A stretch of DNA of 64,000 nucleotides from Scytonema sp045865695 (GTDB lineage: Bacteria; Cyanobacteriota; Cyanobacteriia; Cyanobacteriales; Nostocaceae), in contig NZ_BAACAP010000249.1 of the NCBI RefSeq assembly GCF_045865695.1, positions 62,001 to 126,000 on the forward strand, given 5' to 3'. Each line of letters opens with the position of its first letter. Within the stretch, counting starts at the first letter, position 1. Below are positions 8,123-17,187 of the stretch, one piece after another. A program made the position numbers and the translations under genes. The notes below the pieces were generated by a model that was not told the origin of the DNA, did not search any database, and saw only the letters and a program-made list of their open reading frames with translations.

Positions 8123-9325
8123 GTGAAAGCTAAAAGCTTACTTATTGGTTGTGCTTTAGTGCTAAGCATCACTCTTCCTGGTTATGCACAACAAACCCAG
8201 GAACAAAGGATAGAGCAAGTTGAGGGCTATTTAGTGACGCCCGAACAATTAAAATTTGATGAATCGCTTTTGCAGCAACTTAAGTTGCCAACAGGATTTA
8301 GCATTAACGTATTTGCCAAAGATTTAGGCAATCCTCGGATGCTGGCAGTTGCCCCTGATGGGACTATCTACGTGACTCGCCGCCAACAAGGTGATATATT
8401 AGCACTTCGCGATTCTAATAAGGATGGGTACGCCGACGAAATACAAACAATTGCATCGGGCTATGAATATATTAACGGCATCACAATTTACCAAAATCGT
8501 CTTTACTTTGTCACAGATAAAGAACTCTATGCCGCAGATTTGAACTCAGAAGGAACAATAGATGAAGTACGGGAGTTGATTAACGATTTGCCTGATGCAG
8601 GGCAACACCCAAACCGTACTCTTGCTTTTGGTCCTGATGGAATGCTCTACATCACAGTAGGCAGCACTTGTAACGCCTGTAATGACACAAATCCAGAAAG
8701 CGCTACTATCGTGCGATCGCAACCTGATGGTAGCATGCGAATGGTTTATGCGAAGGGATTGAGAAATACTATAGGCTTTGATTGGCATCCGGAGACCGGG
8801 GAACTATGGGCGATGGATCATGGTTCTGATTGGCGCGGTAACGAGCAACCACCAGAAGAATTAAATCTTTTACAAGAGGGTGCGAACTACGGATGGCCTT
8901 TTTGTTATGCGGATCGCCGTCCGGATGTATACTTATCTACAAATCCCATTGGCACAACTAAAGAAGAATACTGCGCTAACACACAACCACCGGTACTTAC
9001 CTATACAGCTCACAGTGCGCCCTTAGCAATGTTATTCTACAAAGGATCTCAGTTTCCAGAAGAGTACCGTAACGATGCTTTTGTCACCATGCGCGGTTCT
9101 TGGAATCGCAACCCTCCCTCTGGTTATAAAGTTGTACGGGTGCGTTATGCAGATGGCAAACCAGTGGAATTTGAGGATTTTATCACCGGATTTTTGAACG
9201 AAGTTGCCTTAACTCAGTTTGGTAGACCAGTGGGTTTAGCAGTAGCGCCTGATGGTTCACTATTATTTACAGATGACACCAATGGAGTCATTTACCGAGT
9301 GTCATACACAGGTCAAGATAGCTAG
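8123..9325 (+). CDS. Exported PQQ-type sugar (glucose/sorbosone) dehydrogenase
   Basis: The 400-residue protein begins at GTG, preceded by AAGGA at a good distance; the nearby ATG is out of frame. Residues 1-22 form a signal peptide cleaved after GYA. The rest matches the six-bladed beta-propeller of soluble glucose/sorbosone dehydrogenases, which oxidise aldoses with pyrroloquinoline quinone in the periplasm. Visible signatures are HPNRTLAFGPDGMLYITVGS, GFDWHPETGELWAMDHGSDW, NYGWPF and FVTMRGSWNRNPPSGY. Whether the host makes PQQ cannot be seen here, and some family members use other sugars or are not enzymes. The gene stands alone and is followed by a MITE and a hairpin. Confidence 0.88.
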   Translation: MKAKSLLIGCALVLSITLPGYAQQTQEQRIEQVEGYLVTPEQLKFDESLLQQLKLPTGFSINVFAKDLGNPRMLAVAPDGTIYVTRRQQGDILALRDSNKDGYADEIQTIASGYEYINGITIYQNRLYFVTDKELYAADLNSEGTIDEVRELINDLPDAGQHPNRTLAFGPDGMLYITVGSTCNACNDTNPESATIVRSQPDGSMRMVYAKGLRNTIGFDWHPETGELWAMDHGSDWRGNEQPPEELNLLQEGANYGWPFCYADRRPDVYLSTNPIGTTKEEYCANTQPPVLTYTAHSAPLAMLFYKGSQFPEEYRNDAFVTMRGSWNRNPPSGYKVVRVRYADGKPVEFEDFITGFLNEVALTQFGRPVGLAVAPDGSLLFTDDTNGVIYRVSYTGQDS

Positions 9326-9330
9326 TTATA

Positions 9331-9451
9331 TTGCAATCCTATTTGATTTATGAAATGTAGTAGGGTGGGTAATGCCCACCACTAAATCTTTTGGTTGGCA
9401 ATGCCCACCCTACTGTACTTAAAATTCTTTATAAATAATTTAGGACTGCTA
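9331..9451. mobile_element. MITE-like element, complete copy (TAGCAATCC family)
   Basis: This copy begins TTGCAATCCTATTTGATTTA and ends TTTAGGACTGCTA, in the opposite orientation to the copy at 6513. The interior has paired GGGTGGGTAATGCCCACC-type hairpins. It starts five bases after the dehydrogenase stop. Confidence 0.7.
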
Positions 9452-9487
9452 TAGATCCCTGACTTCTTAAAGAAGTCGGGATCTATA
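9451..9487. terminator. Hairpin repeat (GACTTCTTAAAGAAGTC)
   Basis: ATAGATCCC, one unpaired T and GACTTCTT pair with AAGAAGTCGGGATCTAT to give a 17-bp stem. The same hairpin core occurs at 20309-20337, so it is a repeat as well as a likely terminator. The rest of the gap up to 9764 holds a GGTGTGTTA/TAACACAC hairpin and a HIP1 site, and no gene. Confidence 0.6.
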
Positions 9488-9764
9488 GAGATTTAATATA
9501 ATAAATTACTCCCTTTAGATTAGAAAAATTATTACTGTATGTAGGGTGCGTCAGAGCTAAGCATAACGCATCATATATTTTATTAGGCAATATTTATACT
9601 GAGTGCGGTGTGTTAGGAGGCATTAACACACTCTACTAGTGCGTCTATTTAAAACGTTGCAGAATTTTTGCTTTCCTGTGGTTGGGAAATCCCCATGCAA
9701 AAGATTCATGCAACCAATTAAGGTAGACGTGCGATCGCAGAACTATGTTGGGGGCGTGTAATTA

Positions 9765-11153
9765 ATGATAGTCAAATATGATGTAGAAGCAGAAGCATGG
9801 CAATTGCTGGAAAAATCAATTATTTATTATCAAGGTCGTCCGATTGGAACAGTAGCTGCTATTGAACCAGGTCCTGATGCACTGAATTACGACCAATGCT
9901 TTATTCGAGATTTTGTCTTATCAGCACTCGCGTTTTTGATTAAAGGTAAGCCTGAAATTGTACGTAACTTTTTGACGGAAACTCTTAGCTTGCAGAGTCA
10001 GGAACCACAAATAGATTCCTTTAAACCGGGTCCGGGACTTATGCCTGCTAGTTTTAAGGTAGAATCAGAGGATGGTCGCGAGTTTTTGACGGCGGATTTT
10101 GGAGAACACGCGATCGCAAAAGTCCCTCCTGTTGATTCTTGCTTGTGGTGGCTTATTTTACTGCGAGCATACGTCAAAGTGACTGGTGATATTTCACTTT
10201 TTCACCAAAAACACTTTCAAAAAGGAATCAAATTAATTCTACAAATGTGCCTCGTCCATAGGTTTGCCATGTATCCAACCATGTTAGTTCCCGATGGCTC
10301 TTTTATGATTGACCGTCGTATGGGCGTTTACGAACATCCTCTTGAGATTCAGGTTTTATTTTATACGGCTTTACGGGCGGCTGGCGATCTGCTATTAAGG
10401 AATGATGATAGCTCTTGCAACCTTTATAATAGCGTTCAAAAACGCTTAGCAAGCCTAACATATCATCTTCGAGAATACTATTGGATCGATCTCAAGCGCT
10501 TAAATGAAATTTATCGATACAAAGGTGATGAATTTGGCAAAGAAGTTGCTAATAAATTCAATATATACGCTGATTCAATTCCTCATTGGTTGATGGAATG
10601 GCTACCTGACTCTGGGGGTTATCTTGCTGGGAATTTAGGTCCCGGACGCATGGATTTTCGTTTTTTTACTGTAGGTAACTTATTGGCAATTATCACATCT
10701 CTAGCCAGCGATGGAGAATCTCAAAGCATTATGAATTTAATTGAAAAACGCTGGCATGATTTGGTTGGAAATATGCCTATGAAAATTTGTTTTCCTGCTC
10801 TAGAGGGTATAGAGTGGCGAATTGTAACGGGATGCGATCCAAAAAATACCCCCTGGTCTTATCACAATGGCGGCAATTGGCCTGTTTTACTTTGGTTGTT
10901 AACAGCAGCATCTCAAAAAACAAATCGCTTGGACTTAGCCTGTAAAGCGATGGAAATCGCTGAGAAACGTTTAGTTGAAGATTCCTGGCCCGAATATTAC
11001 GATGGTAAAAATGGTCGATTAATTGGTAAAGAAGCTAGAAAATACCAAACTTGGACTGTTGCAGGTTTTTTAGTTGCGAAAGCGTTAATTGAGAATTCTC
11101 GGCATTTAGATTTATTCAGCTTTGAGAGTCACGAATATAGCAATCCGATTTGA
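9765..11153 (+). CDS. Neutral/alkaline invertase (glycoside hydrolase family 100)
   Basis: The 462-residue protein matches cyanobacterial and plant neutral invertases, which hydrolyse sucrose to glucose and fructose in the cytoplasm. Family landmarks are LNYDQCFIRDF (40-50), DSFKPGPGLMPASFKV (84-99), VPPVDSCLWWL (120-130), the probable catalytic-acid region MIDRRMGVYEHPLEIQ (Asp183) and the C-terminal DSWPEYYDGKNGRLIGKEAR (Glu410, probable base). These two residues are assigned by position relative to Anabaena InvA from memory. Length is normal. The final residues YSNPI and the stop lie in the end of a MITE copy, so the native tail has probably been replaced. Confidence 0.92.
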   Translation: MIVKYDVEAEAWQLLEKSIIYYQGRPIGTVAAIEPGPDALNYDQCFIRDFVLSALAFLIKGKPEIVRNFLTETLSLQSQEPQIDSFKPGPGLMPASFKVESEDGREFLTADFGEHAIAKVPPVDSCLWWLILLRAYVKVTGDISLFHQKHFQKGIKLILQMCLVHRFAMYPTMLVPDGSFMIDRRMGVYEHPLEIQVLFYTALRAAGDLLLRNDDSSCNLYNSVQKRLASLTYHLREYYWIDLKRLNEIYRYKGDEFGKEVANKFNIYADSIPHWLMEWLPDSGGYLAGNLGPGRMDFRFFTVGNLLAIITSLASDGESQSIMNLIEKRWHDLVGNMPMKICFPALEGIEWRIVTGCDPKNTPWSYHNGGNWPVLLWLLTAASQKTNRLDLACKAMEIAEKRLVEDSWPEYYDGKNGRLIGKEARKYQTWTVAGFLVAKALIENSRHLDLFSFESHEYSNPI

Positions 11154-11220
11154 TTTGTAAAATACACGTAGGGTGGGTAGTGCTCACCAAAGCGCGAATG
11201 TGCGGCATAGCCCTACCTAC
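11138..11220. mobile_element. Truncated MITE copy bridging two convergent genes
   Basis: One terminus, TAGCAATCCGATTTGATTTG, is present, followed by GTAGGGTGGGTAGTGC and ending in CCCTACCTAC; the second terminus is missing. The copy contains the TGA of the invertase on the plus strand and the TAG of the hybrid kinase on the minus strand. Confidence 0.7.
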
Positions 11221-13927
11221 AAAGCGACAAAGCGACATCTGTTAACTCTAAGATGCGGTCTAATCTAAAATCTTTTGCTAAATCTGCTAGAGCTAATTTT
11301 AGATTGCCATACTGGTCGGGAATTTGTTCGATTAACTGGAGCACTTTGTCATCCGCACAACTGGCTGCAGCCCAGTGAAGTTCTTGCTGCCACTCAGCAG
11401 GCATAACAGTGAGTTCGGCTGGGGTTAAATTCTCTGGCTTTTCTCCAGATTGAAGCGACAGCGATCGCTCTTCCTCCTCATAAACATAACGCACGCCCAA
11501 ATGATGTGCAATTTTGTTAAAAAGTAAATCTTCGCGGAAAGGCTTACTGATAAAGTCGTCGCAACCAGCTGATATAACTAGAGCACGATTCGATTCAAAA
11601 GCGTAACCAGTTAAGGCAATAATAACGGTCGCTTGACCCTTCAAATGCGACTTAATCTGCTGAGTTGCCTCCAGACCATTCATTATCGGCATTTGCATAT
11701 CCATAAGTATAAGGTCAGGTTCCCAACTTGACCATAGAGAAATAGCTTGCTCGCCATTTTCTGCTTCGCAGGTAGAAAAGCCAACGGATGTCAGGAGTCT
11801 GACTAAAAGTAACCGTTGAGACCACTCATCATCAACAACCAAAATGCGATATTTTTTCTGGTTGGGTGCTAACCCAACCACATGACCTGTTGGCTGAGAA
11901 AGTTGAATGTGAGTTTCTTGTGCTAGTTCTACGGGGATATCAAACATAAACGTAGCACCTTGACCCAAAGTACTACAGACTGATATGTCTCCGCCCATGA
12001 GCTGTACAAATTTACGGCTAATTGGTAACCCTAAACCAGTCCCCGATTGAGATTTATAACCTGTGGAACCTTGAGTAAATGCTTCAAATATAGAATTAAT
12101 TTCTTCTGCTGCAACGCCAAGCCCTGTATCTGTAATCTCAAAGATTAGGGATTGGGGATTAGGGATTGGCGATTGGGAATTTTCTTCACTAGTCCCCAAC
12201 GTTACACTTAATGTCACACTACCCGCGTCTGTAAATTTCATAGAATTACTGAGCAAGTTAATGAGTACTTGGCGCAATTTTCCCTCGTCAGTTTGCACGT
12301 ATTGAGGAACGTCTTCTGCACGTTCAAAAATAAGTTGTAGATCTTTTGATTTAGCTTTGATCTGGAACATTTCTTGCAAGTTGTGCAAAAGCCGATATAA
12401 ATCGAAGCTACTTTTGTTCAAGGTTATCCTACCTGCCTCAATTTTAGACATTTCCAGAATGTCATCAATTAGTTCCAGCAAATGCTCGCCGGAACGCATA
12501 ATGAGGCTGAGATATTCTTGATGCTCGCTTGAAATATCATCGTTACGACACATGACTTGCGTAAAACCCAAGATGACATTTAAAGGTGTTCTCAACTCGT
12601 GACTCATGGAAGCCAAAAATTGAGTTTTGGATTTATTGGCAAGTTCTGCTGTTTCTAGTGCTTTTCTTAGTGTTGTTTCTGCTAGTTTGTGTTCGGTGAT
12701 ATCTACACAGGAACCAATATAACCATCAAAGTTGCCAAGAGGAGTAAATCTAGGAATCCCTGTATTGCAAACCCAACGATATTCGCCATCAGCACGCAAG
12801 AAACGATATTCCATACTAAATCGTTTGCGATCGCTAAAGGCTAGTATATAAGTACTCAAACAATGTCGCAAATCGTCTTGGTGAACTTTTTGCAGCCAAC
12901 CATTACCGAGTTCTTGTTCCATCGTGCGTCCGGTAAAGTCGAGCCATGCTTGGTTGAAAAAATTTAAAAGGGCGTTTTTCCCTGACATCCAAATCATAAC
13001 AGGCGCTGTATCTGCCATGGTGCGGAAGCGTTCTTCGCTTTCTCTGAATGCTGACTCTACCTGTTTGCGTTCGGTAATATCTACCGTATAACCCACAATT
13101 TCAATAGGGTAACCTGCTGCATCTCTAACTAGTCTCAATTGGTCGAACAGCCAATGGTAAGTCCCATCCGCGTGTAAAAAGCGATATTCGTGTGAATACC
13201 AACCAGTTATAAAAATTTTTTTAATACCCGTATAAATACGTTTGACATCATCAGAATGAATATGAGTCGTCCAAAAATCTCTATCTTCTAAAAATTCTCC
13301 TGCTTTATAGCCAAGAATCGTTTTAACATTCTCACTAATAAAAGTTGTGTGATAATTTCCCCCAGGTTGACAGCTAAATATGACTGCAGGAGACGATGAA
13401 AGCAAATGCTGCAGGCGTTCTGTCATTAAGCGCAATCCTAACTCTGCCTGTTTGCGATCGCGCAGTGCGATTTGTTTTTCAAGAATTTCTTGCTGCAACC
13501 GTGCGTTTTCTTCAGCAAGTTGTCGGGAAAGTCGGCGAATACTTAATTGATTCTCAACACGCGCCAAAACTTCTTCCATTTGAAAGGGATTGGAGATGTA
13601 ATCTACTCCACCAACAGCAAAAGCTTTGACTTTATCAATCGCTTCATTTAAAGCACTGATAAAAATCACCGGAATATCTTTAGTTTGAGAAGATGCTTTC
13701 AATCTAGAGCAGATTTCATAACCGTCTATTTCCGGCATCATAATATCAAGCAATATTAAATCGGGAGAACTTGCCTCTACTGATATTAAAGCTAGCTGAC
13801 CGTTGAGTGCAGGTCTCACTTTATATCCTTGTTGCGATAAAATTTCGACTAAAAGACGTAGATTAGCGGGGTTATCATCAACTACTAATATATTTCCCTT
13901 TAGTGGAGGAGTTGGCTCCGAACTCAT
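11213..13927 (-). CDS. Hybrid sensor histidine kinase (REC-PAS-PAS-HK-REC)
   Basis: The 904-residue protein has an N-terminal receiver (Asp61 in LILLDIMMP), two PAS/PAC sensor modules (about 170-290 and 296-415), the phospho-acceptor His443 in ASMSHELRTPLN, an ATPase domain (about 545-660, ending GTGLGLPISRKF) and a second receiver (Asp743 in LILMDMQMP). A C-terminal helical tail (LPAEWQQELHWAAASC-like, about 845-904) may be a degenerate transfer module. It is cytoplasmic, with no membrane helix. It begins three bases after the stop of the upstream kinase, so the two are an operon. Residues about 577-594 (NSQSPIPNPQS) are an in-frame intergenic-type repeat within the ATPase domain. Confidence 0.93.
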   Translation of the reverse strand: MSSEPTPPLKGNILVVDDNPANLRLLVEILSQQGYKVRPALNGQLALISVEASSPDLILLDIMMPEIDGYEICSRLKASSQTKDIPVIFISALNEAIDKVKAFAVGGVDYISNPFQMEEVLARVENQLSIRRLSRQLAEENARLQQEILEKQIALRDRKQAELGLRLMTERLQHLLSSSPAVIFSCQPGGNYHTTFISENVKTILGYKAGEFLEDRDFWTTHIHSDDVKRIYTGIKKIFITGWYSHEYRFLHADGTYHWLFDQLRLVRDAAGYPIEIVGYTVDITERKQVESAFRESEERFRTMADTAPVMIWMSGKNALLNFFNQAWLDFTGRTMEQELGNGWLQKVHQDDLRHCLSTYILAFSDRKRFSMEYRFLRADGEYRWVCNTGIPRFTPLGNFDGYIGSCVDITEHKLAETTLRKALETAELANKSKTQFLASMSHELRTPLNVILGFTQVMCRNDDISSEHQEYLSLIMRSGEHLLELIDDILEMSKIEAGRITLNKSSFDLYRLLHNLQEMFQIKAKSKDLQLIFERAEDVPQYVQTDEGKLRQVLINLLSNSMKFTDAGSVTLSVTLGTSEENSQSPIPNPQSLIFEITDTGLGVAAEEINSIFEAFTQGSTGYKSQSGTGLGLPISRKFVQLMGGDISVCSTLGQGATFMFDIPVELAQETHIQLSQPTGHVVGLAPNQKKYRILVVDDEWSQRLLLVRLLTSVGFSTCEAENGEQAISLWSSWEPDLILMDMQMPIMNGLEATQQIKSHLKGQATVIIALTGYAFESNRALVISAGCDDFISKPFREDLLFNKIAHHLGVRYVYEEEERSLSLQSGEKPENLTPAELTVMPAEWQQELHWAAASCADDKVLQLIEQIPDQYGNLKLALADLAKDFRLDRILELTDVALSLCR

Positions 13928-13930
13928 AAT

Positions 13931-15955
13931 TTAGGATATAATTGGTTGTGTTAAGGTTAAAATTTGTTGGTACTGAAAGTTGTGAACTAAATCCTCTAAT
14001 ATATTAGCTAATGACTCGTTTGTTTGGCGGATTTGGGTAATAAGACTTAGTATGACATCTGTATCTAGATTGAGAGTGGCTAGATAAAATCGCTCGATTA
14101 AATCCGGAGGTAAAGCAGCCATTTCGTGTGTCAGATTTGCGAGATCGGTTTGTTTGACGCTTTTTGTCTTAATGTTATTAAGCTCGGAATTGAGTTTTTC
14201 TTCTTCATAAACAAATCGAACTCCAAGGTGTTTTTGTAGCGCTTCAAAAATTTCTGACTCTCGGAATGGTTTGCGGATAAAGCTATCGCAACCAGTAGAG
14301 AGCGTGCTCGCTTTTTCTTCCTCTACAGAACTAGCCGTTAAAGCGACAAAGATTGTCGCTTGACCTTTGAGGGTCGATTTAATCTTTTGCATTGCTTCAT
14401 ATCCTTCCATAACAGGCATCCGCATATCCATAAATATGCAATGCGGTCGCCATTTTTCCCAAAGGTCAATAGCTTCTTGACCGTTGCTAGCTTCTTCAAG
14501 TTCAAACCCTATAGATTGAAGCAATTTTACCAGTAGTTGACGATTGAGGGGTTTGTCATCAACAATCAAAATACGGTATTGAGGCTGATTAGCTTCTAAT
14601 GATACAACAGTACGTGATGGTTGTTTGCTTTCAATATCTGTAGCATCAATTACACTCACAGGAATGTCAAATTTAAAAGTTGTACCCACTCCTACGTGGC
14701 TACAAACGCTAATTTTACCTCCTAAAATATTTACGAACTTGCGTGTTATGGCTAAACCCAAACCCGTACCTTCATGAGATTCTTTTCCTGTTGTTGTTTG
14801 TACAAAAGCTTCAAAAAGTTGGTCTAACTCTTCAGCCGCAATTCCAGCACCCGTGTCTTCGACTTCAAAAGTGATTTGAGATTGGCGATTGGCGATTAGC
14901 GATTGGGTAAATTCCTTCCTTTTCTCCAATTCCCAGTCCCCAATCGCCAATCCCACTTTCACCAATACTCTACCTCGGTCTGTAAATTTGATTCCATTAC
15001 TTATCAAGTTAATGAGTGCTTGGCGCAACTTCACTTCATCCGTCCGTATATATTTTGGAACATCAGGACTATAAGTACAGACTAACTCTAGCCCTTTCTC
15101 TCTTGCCCTTTGTTGAAACATATTTTCCAACTCATCCAGCAAGCAGTAAAGATCGAAGTTCTTTTCATTAAGAGTTGTACGCCCAGATTCCAGTTTTGAG
15201 AAATCTAAGACTTGATTAATCAATGACAGCAAGTGTTCGCCACTACGGATAATAATGTTAGCATTTTCTAGATTTTCTACAGATAAATTGGGAGTGCGTT
15301 GGATTAATCGAGAAAAGCCAAGAATTGCATTTAAAGGCGATCGCAATTCATGGCTCATATTAGCAATGAAGAGGCTTTTAGCTTTGTTTGCCACTTCTGC
15401 AGCCTCTTTGGCTTGGGCTAGTTCGATATTTAACTGCGCTACCTTACGAGCGGCTAGTCGCATTTCGATCTCATCGATGACAACTGCTGCTAGATCGCTC
15501 AAAATAGACTTCTCGTCTTTAGAGATAGAACGAGGTTGTTTGTCAATAACGCACAATGTGCCTAGGTTATAACCATCATAGGTTGTCAGGGGCGCGGCTG
15601 CATAAAAACGCAAACCCATTTCACCCGCAACTAGGGGATTTGCTAAGGAACGCACATCTTTACTTGCATCTACAATTGAATAAACGTCGTTAGAAAGAAT
15701 TGCCGATGCACACAAACCAGGCGATCGCTCTATTTGTTCTACATCCAAACCGTAGTGAGACTTGAACCATATGCGATCGCTATCCACCAAGCTTACAATA
15801 GCAATAGGTACTTTTAAAAGTCTAGCAGCAATTGAAGTGATGCGATCGAACGCGCCATCAGGAGGTGTATCCAAAATCTCATACCGTTGTAAAACCTTTA
15901 AGCGATCGCTTTCCTCTTGAGGACTAAATTGTCGATTGCTAGCCATGTCGTGCAT
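13931..15955 (-). CDS. Hybrid sensor histidine kinase (GAF-HK-REC)
   Basis: The 674-residue protein starts with a GAF domain (about 25-165) of the type that begins RYEILDTPPDGAFDRIT, usually a sensor of small ligands and without bilin-binding cysteines. His202 in IANMSHELRSPLN is the phospho-acceptor. An ATPase domain (about 305-430) and a receiver (Asp510 in CIFMDMRMP) follow, then a helical tail similar to that of the downstream kinase. Sequence similarity of the kinase halves suggests the two genes are paralogues. Residues about 338-360 (DWELEKRKEFTQSLIANRQS) are encoded by a GATTGGCGATTGG repeat placed in frame in the ATPase domain. MHDM offers two starts; I kept the first. Confidence 0.92.
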   Translation of the reverse strand: MHDMASNRQFSPQEESDRLKVLQRYEILDTPPDGAFDRITSIAARLLKVPIAIVSLVDSDRIWFKSHYGLDVEQIERSPGLCASAILSNDVYSIVDASKDVRSLANPLVAGEMGLRFYAAAPLTTYDGYNLGTLCVIDKQPRSISKDEKSILSDLAAVVIDEIEMRLAARKVAQLNIELAQAKEAAEVANKAKSLFIANMSHELRSPLNAILGFSRLIQRTPNLSVENLENANIIIRSGEHLLSLINQVLDFSKLESGRTTLNEKNFDLYCLLDELENMFQQRAREKGLELVCTYSPDVPKYIRTDEVKLRQALINLISNGIKFTDRGRVLVKVGLAIGDWELEKRKEFTQSLIANRQSQITFEVEDTGAGIAAEELDQLFEAFVQTTTGKESHEGTGLGLAITRKFVNILGGKISVCSHVGVGTTFKFDIPVSVIDATDIESKQPSRTVVSLEANQPQYRILIVDDKPLNRQLLVKLLQSIGFELEEASNGQEAIDLWEKWRPHCIFMDMRMPVMEGYEAMQKIKSTLKGQATIFVALTASSVEEEKASTLSTGCDSFIRKPFRESEIFEALQKHLGVRFVYEEEKLNSELNNIKTKSVKQTDLANLTHEMAALPPDLIERFYLATLNLDTDVILSLITQIRQTNESLANILEDLVHNFQYQQILTLTQPIIS

Positions 15956-16406
15956 TGATAACTTAATGAATTGCGTTTTCGCTCATTTCATCATAACAAC
16001 TCAACACAAACGTTCTGTTTTCAGGCTTGTGAATTTTAATCACAAAGGCGACGGCGGTTATCTTCTGGACTCATACCGTTATTAGGATGTTTCAGATAAT
16101 CGCGTAACACGTTACAAGGTAAAGGGATTGGGGACTAGGGACTAGGGACTTAATTCCGAATCGCCAATCGCCAATCGCCAATCCCCTTGTTAAGTTTATT
16201 CTTTAAATTGGGAATCCTGATGGTAGGAACTGTAGATGCTAATGTCGATCGGTCATATGATGGTTGAATCTTAAGCTTGCTACTAGTTAGCCAAAGCACC
16301 TTTAAAAGGCTTATAGTAAAAGCTGTCTTCCCTTGTGGAAGTATTAAAGTGCTTATTCCAAACATTTTATAGTTCCTGCGAAGTATCCCTCTAGCGAGGA
16401 CTCCCA
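15956..16406. other. Intergenic region of about 450 bases
   Basis: It holds a short minus-strand coding-like remnant (16036-16134), a GATTGGGGACTAGG short-repeat cluster (about 16123-16188) and the probable promoter of the kinase-like gene. An 85-codon minus-strand frame that covers the rest ends inside the repeat and has no family resemblance I can see. Confidence 0.5.
16036..16134 (-). pseudogene. Possible C-terminal gene remnant ending in RRRLCD
   Basis: The minus strand reads LPCNVLRDYLKHPNNGMSPE and then DNRRRLCD, stop. The amino-acid make-up looks protein-like and the frame is broken upstream by a TAG lying in the short repeat. There is no start codon before the break apart from the internal methionine. 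I do not recognise the family, so this is a weak call. Confidence 0.3.
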
Positions 16407-17141
16407 ATGATTGATGAATCTCTATCGCAGGGGTATCCCGATCCCCTTTACAAATCCAATGCAGATAGATTGCAAATCGAACGCCTAGTTAAAAGTATCC
16501 AAGAGGAATTACTCCCCAACTTGCAAATTGAGAGTGTCAATCCTCACGATCCAGTGAAAATTCAGTATCTCCCTCATCCTTGGCAACGCCTAGGGGCGGG
16601 AAATTACGCTGCTGTTGTCTATCACCCCGACTACCCAGATCGAGTCGTAAAAATTTATGCCCCAGGACGACCTGGTTTTGAGGAGGAGGTAGAGGTTTAC
16701 CAACGTTTGGGTTCCCATCCTACCTTTTCCGAGTGTTACCATGCTAAAGACGGCTGGTTAATCCTCAAACGGCTGTATGGGGTCACCCTCTATGACTGTA
16801 TGCACCTTGGCTTGCAGATTCCAGTACGGGTTATCCGGGATATAGACAAAGCTCTAGACTATGCGCGTCAGCAAGGTCTTTACCCTCATGATATCCACGG
16901 ACGTAACGTGATGATGTATGAAGGTAGAGGGCTAGTCGTAGATATTTCTGACTTTCTTCATGAAGAAACCTGTTCGAAGTGGAATGACTTGAAGAAAGCT
17001 TACTATTGGTTATACCGCCCTATTCTTTGCCCGCTTCGGTTAAGAATTCCCTACTTTCTCCTAGATATTGTTCGCAAGAGTTACCGACTTATACGCCGCT
17101 TATTTTCATTCAAATTACCGATTAACAAAAGACGGAATTAG
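16407..17141 (+). CDS. Small protein-kinase-fold protein
   Basis: The 244-residue protein keeps the essential marks of the kinase fold. It has a glycine loop RLGAGNYAAVV (61-71), the ATP lysine Lys82 in RVVKIY, a glutamate in FEEEVEVYQ, a catalytic loop HDIHGRNVM (Asp162, Asn167) and a metal-binding Asp179 in VVDISDF in place of DFG. The catalytic loop has HDxHxxN rather than HRDxxxxN, as in RIO- and lipopolysaccharide-kinase-like families. The C-terminal 50 residues are basic and hydrophobic (YWLYRPILCPLRLRIPYFLL), perhaps membrane-associated. GAGGA precedes the start. It lies 46 bases before the slipin gene and may be co-transcribed. The substrate is unknown. Confidence 0.75.
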   Translation: MIDESLSQGYPDPLYKSNADRLQIERLVKSIQEELLPNLQIESVNPHDPVKIQYLPHPWQRLGAGNYAAVVYHPDYPDRVVKIYAPGRPGFEEEVEVYQRLGSHPTFSECYHAKDGWLILKRLYGVTLYDCMHLGLQIPVRVIRDIDKALDYARQQGLYPHDIHGRNVMMYEGRGLVVDISDFLHEETCSKWNDLKKAYYWLYRPILCPLRLRIPYFLLDIVRKSYRLIRRLFSFKLPINKRRN

Positions 17142-17187
17142 TTTGAGTTGTTCTTCAATGCAACAAGATATTACTTGATGATAAATT

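Noticed and set aside
16150..16407. 85-codon minus-strand frame
   Set aside because: It ends in the GATTGG repeat, lacks a ribosome site and resembles no family.
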